Positions 5,004 to 6,824 of a stretch of 6,824 nt of DNA are shown piece after piece. The number at the start of each line of letters is the position of its first letter. Position 1 is the first letter of the stretch. The notes beneath the pieces are model-generated. The model was given only the letters and a program-made list of their open reading frames with translations, had not been told where the DNA came from and did no database searches. The stretch lies in contig PWOD01000068.1 in NCBI GenBank assembly GCA_003557545.1, forward strand, positions 1-6,824. Direction: 5' to 3'. A program made the position numbers and the translations under genes. This DNA comes from a bacterium (GTDB lineage Bacteria; T1Sed10-126).

Positions 5004-5603
5004 TTAACCGGCTGTTCCCCTGAAAACCAGCACAGCATGATCGGCAAAGAGATTTGCCAGAAAGCCAGGTATTCGGTAATAGTTTCCCGTATAAAATGCT
5101 GTATCAATTATTTGCAGCTGAAAATTATCACAAAAATCAAAAAAATCTTTTACTGTTAAAGGATGTAGATCAGGTGTATTATACCAGCTCAAATTAGCCT
5201 CGCCGGTGAGCGGCCTTCGCCCGCTTAATAATAGTTTTAGCCGGTTCCTCCAATGTCCAAAATTAGGAAAACTAATAATACAGCGGCGGCCGACTTTTAA
5301 CATCTGTTTAACTATTTCTCCCGGTTTAAGGGCCTGTTGAAGAGTACGGCTGAGAATCACACAGTCAAACGCATCACTATCGAAGATCTTTATTCCTTCA
5401 TACATATCACCATGATAAACCGGGACACCCCGGCCTATACAGTTACGGACAGCTCTCTCATCATGTTCTATCCCCAGCCCATCAACCTGTTGTTCATCGA
5501 TCAACCGTTCCAGCAGACTGCCATCGCCACAGCCCAAATCCAGCACCCGAGAACCGGGCGGAACATGTTGTTCAATAAATCGATAATCCACTCTAACTGT
5601 CAT
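5004..5603 (-). CDS. metW: Methionine biosynthesis protein MetW (SAM-dependent methyltransferase fold)
   Basis: This 199-residue cytoplasmic protein has a class I methyltransferase fold. Motif I is LDLGCGDGSLL (21-31), followed by an acidic GIEHDE (44-49) that would contact the ribose of S-adenosylmethionine. MetW-specific segments are SFPNFGHWRNRL (111-122) and WYNTPDLHPLT (140-150). MetW is found beside MetX in many bacteria and is thought to assist homoserine acylation; direct methyl transfer has not been clearly shown for the family. The ATG at 5603 has AGAGGA (5612-5617) 8 nt upstream. It follows metX by 55 nt on the same strand with no strong terminator between, so the two probably share a transcript. 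The length is typical. Confidence 0.95.
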   Translation of the reverse strand: MTVRVDYRFIEQHVPPGSRVLDLGCGDGSLLERLIDEQQVDGLGIEHDERAVRNCIGRGVPVYHGDMYEGIKIFDSDAFDCVILSRTLQQALKPGEIVKQMLKVGRRCIISFPNFGHWRNRLKLLLSGRRPLTGEANLSWYNTPDLHPLTVKDFFDFCDNFQLQIIDTAFYTGNYYRIPGFLANLFADHAVLVFRGTAG

Positions 5604-5658
5604 CTGGATCTTCCTCTACCGATCAAGCCGACCGTCCTAACAAAAACAGCCGGACTGA

Positions 5659-6816
5659 CTAGCTATTTTTTCTGTAGCTATTTTCTAAAAACTCCCCTAT
5701 CACACTATTCAAAGCCGGATTTTCCAGAAGGAACACATCATGTCCGTAACTCGATTCTATCTCACAGAAACTAACCTCAACAGCATTTGCATGGAGCGCC
5801 TTGACTATCTCTTTAGATTGATAGGTAGGAAATAACCAATCACCACTGAAGGAGATCAACATAAACCGGCTCCGAGCCCTTTTAAAGGCCTCCACCAGGG
5901 AACCATGCTGGTCAACCAGATCAAAATAGTCCATTGCTTTAGTCAAATAAAGATAACTGTTGGCATCAAATCTTTCAACAAAACTATCACCCTGGTATCG
6001 CAAATAGCTTTCAACCTGAAAATCTGGCGGGCCAAAATCATATCCCAGGCTGTCCTTATCCTGCAGAGAACGACCAAATTTATCACGCATTGACTGATCA
6101 CTGAGGTAGGTTATGTGACCAATCATCCGGGCCACTGCCAGCCCCCGGTCAGGAGGTTGAGCACCATAATAATCGCCATCACTCCAGTCAGGATCACTGT
6201 AAATCGCCTGGCGTCCCACCTCATCAAAAGCAATTGCCTGGGCACTCAACCGTGCCGCCGAGGCTATCGGGAGGGCCGAGCGAACCATTTCTGGATAATC
6301 GATCGTCCACTGAAGAACCTGCATACCACCAAAAGATCCCCCAATAACGGCCAGTAAACTATCCAGCTCAAGATGCCGGGTAACCAGAGCATGTTGAACC
6401 TTAACCATATCTTCAACAGTCACCATGGGAAAATCTAATCCATAGGGCTGACCGGTGGAAGGATTCAATGAGGCCGGACCGGTGGTTCCCTGGCAGCCGC
6501 CCAGACAGTTAGAACAGATAACAAAATATTTATCAGTATCAATCGGTTTCCCGGGACCCACCATAATCTCCCACCAACCCGGTTTACGATCGGTTGGTGC
6601 ATGCCAACCAGCCACGTGGGCATCACCGGTTAAGGCGTGACAGATCAACACAGCATTATCCCGCTGTTCTGACAGCTCACCATAAGTCTCGTATGCAACT
6701 TCAACCGGTCCCAGCCTTTCGCCACTATACAGCCTCAATTGATCTGGAGGAGCGGCAAAGGACCAGCTCCGGGTTTCAACAAGACCAACAGAGTCGTCAC
6801 TGTTCACCCTGGACAT
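5659..6816 (-). CDS. metX: Homoserine O-acetyltransferase (MetX)
   Basis: This 385-residue cytoplasmic alpha/beta hydrolase transfers an acyl group, usually acetyl from acetyl-CoA, to homoserine, the first committed step of methionine synthesis. The nucleophile elbow is GGSFGGMQ with Ser161. The other triad members are Asp326 in SGDWLFP and His359 in SYGHDVFL. Other MetX hallmarks are CHALTGDAH (59-67), [13 protein letters not shown] (102-114) and the N-terminal [12 protein letters not shown] (35-46). A few MetX proteins use succinyl-CoA instead, so acetyl specificity is inferred. The ATG at 6816 gives a usual length, but only 8 nt upstream lie in the window and no Shine-Dalgarno can be seen there, so the start is not fully confirmed. 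Any promoter or S-box riboswitch would lie beyond the right edge. metW follows 55 nt downstream. Confidence 0.95.
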   Translation of the reverse strand: MSRVNSDDSVGLVETRSWSFAAPPDQLRLYSGERLGPVEVAYETYGELSEQRDNAVLICHALTGDAHVAGWHAPTDRKPGWWEIMVGPGKPIDTDKYFVICSNCLGGCQGTTGPASLNPSTGQPYGLDFPMVTVEDMVKVQHALVTRHLELDSLLAVIGGSFGGMQVLQWTIDYPEMVRSALPIASAARLSAQAIAFDEVGRQAIYSDPDWSDGDYYGAQPPDRGLAVARMIGHITYLSDQSMRDKFGRSLQDKDSLGYDFGPPDFQVESYLRYQGDSFVERFDANSYLYLTKAMDYFDLVDQHGSLVEAFKRARSRFMLISFSGDWLFPTYQSKEIVKALHANAVEVSFCEIESSYGHDVFLLENPALNSVIGEFLENSYRKNS

Positions 6817-6824
6817 CGAAGATC

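Noticed and set aside
4996-5011. CCGG-ATTTTAA-CCGG as a bidirectional terminator between nitroreductase and metW
   Set aside because: The arms are only 4 bp and there is no T-run; it more likely reflects the general CCGG excess.
5604-5658. Terminator or attenuator between metX and metW
   Set aside because: Only a 4-bp GTCC/GGAC pairing with a large loop is visible; not enough for a call.
5337-5774. 145-codon plus-strand frame antisense to metW and the metX end
   Set aside because: It spans both ends of well-supported genes and has no recognisable domain.

Overview
The window looks like chromosomal DNA of an anaerobic, low-to-medium G+C bacterium, most likely a Firmicute/Clostridia-type lineage (inference; no rRNA or other taxonomic marker is present). 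The signs are a rubrerythrin under a PerR-like operator, purine-rich Shine-Dalgarno sites of the AGGAGG type, near-consensus sigma-A promoters, lipoprotein signal peptides, and a radical-SAM protein of the AmmeMemoRadiSam group. No phage, transposon, CRISPR, tRNA or rRNA is visible.

Layout from left to right. 1-72 holds nothing I can name. 73-106 is a strong hairpin that closes the minus-strand rubrerythrin gene (112-615). That gene has a near-perfect promoter (TTGAAA, 17 nt, TATAAT), and a 19-bp palindrome abutting the -10 box resembles a PerR box. Divergent from it, a plus-strand pair encodes an M15-type peptidase-like lipoprotein (832-2136) and a GNAT acetyltransferase with two apparent GNAT units (2133-3092), joined by an ATGA stop/start overlap. 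The GNAT gene runs 26 bp into the 3' end of the convergent radical-SAM gene (amrS-like, 3067-4122). A divergent intergenic region with several inverted repeats (4123-4272) separates amrS from a SagB-type nitroreductase (to 4995). The nitroreductase reading frame carries an in-frame lipoprotein signal peptide but has no ordinary start codon in front of it. It converges, 8 nt apart, on the minus-strand metX-metW pair (6816-5004), which activates homoserine for methionine synthesis.

The genes form independent units rather than one system: oxidative-stress defence (rubrerythrin), envelope functions (two probable lipoproteins), an enzyme of unknown substrate (AmrS), and methionine synthesis (MetX, MetW). 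The points most worth a second look are the PerR-like operator, the nitroreductase with a missing start codon and an apparently exported flavin fold, the calcium-loop insert inside the peptidase active-site region, the tandem GNAT protein coupled to it, and a strong excess of the tetranucleotide CCGG.
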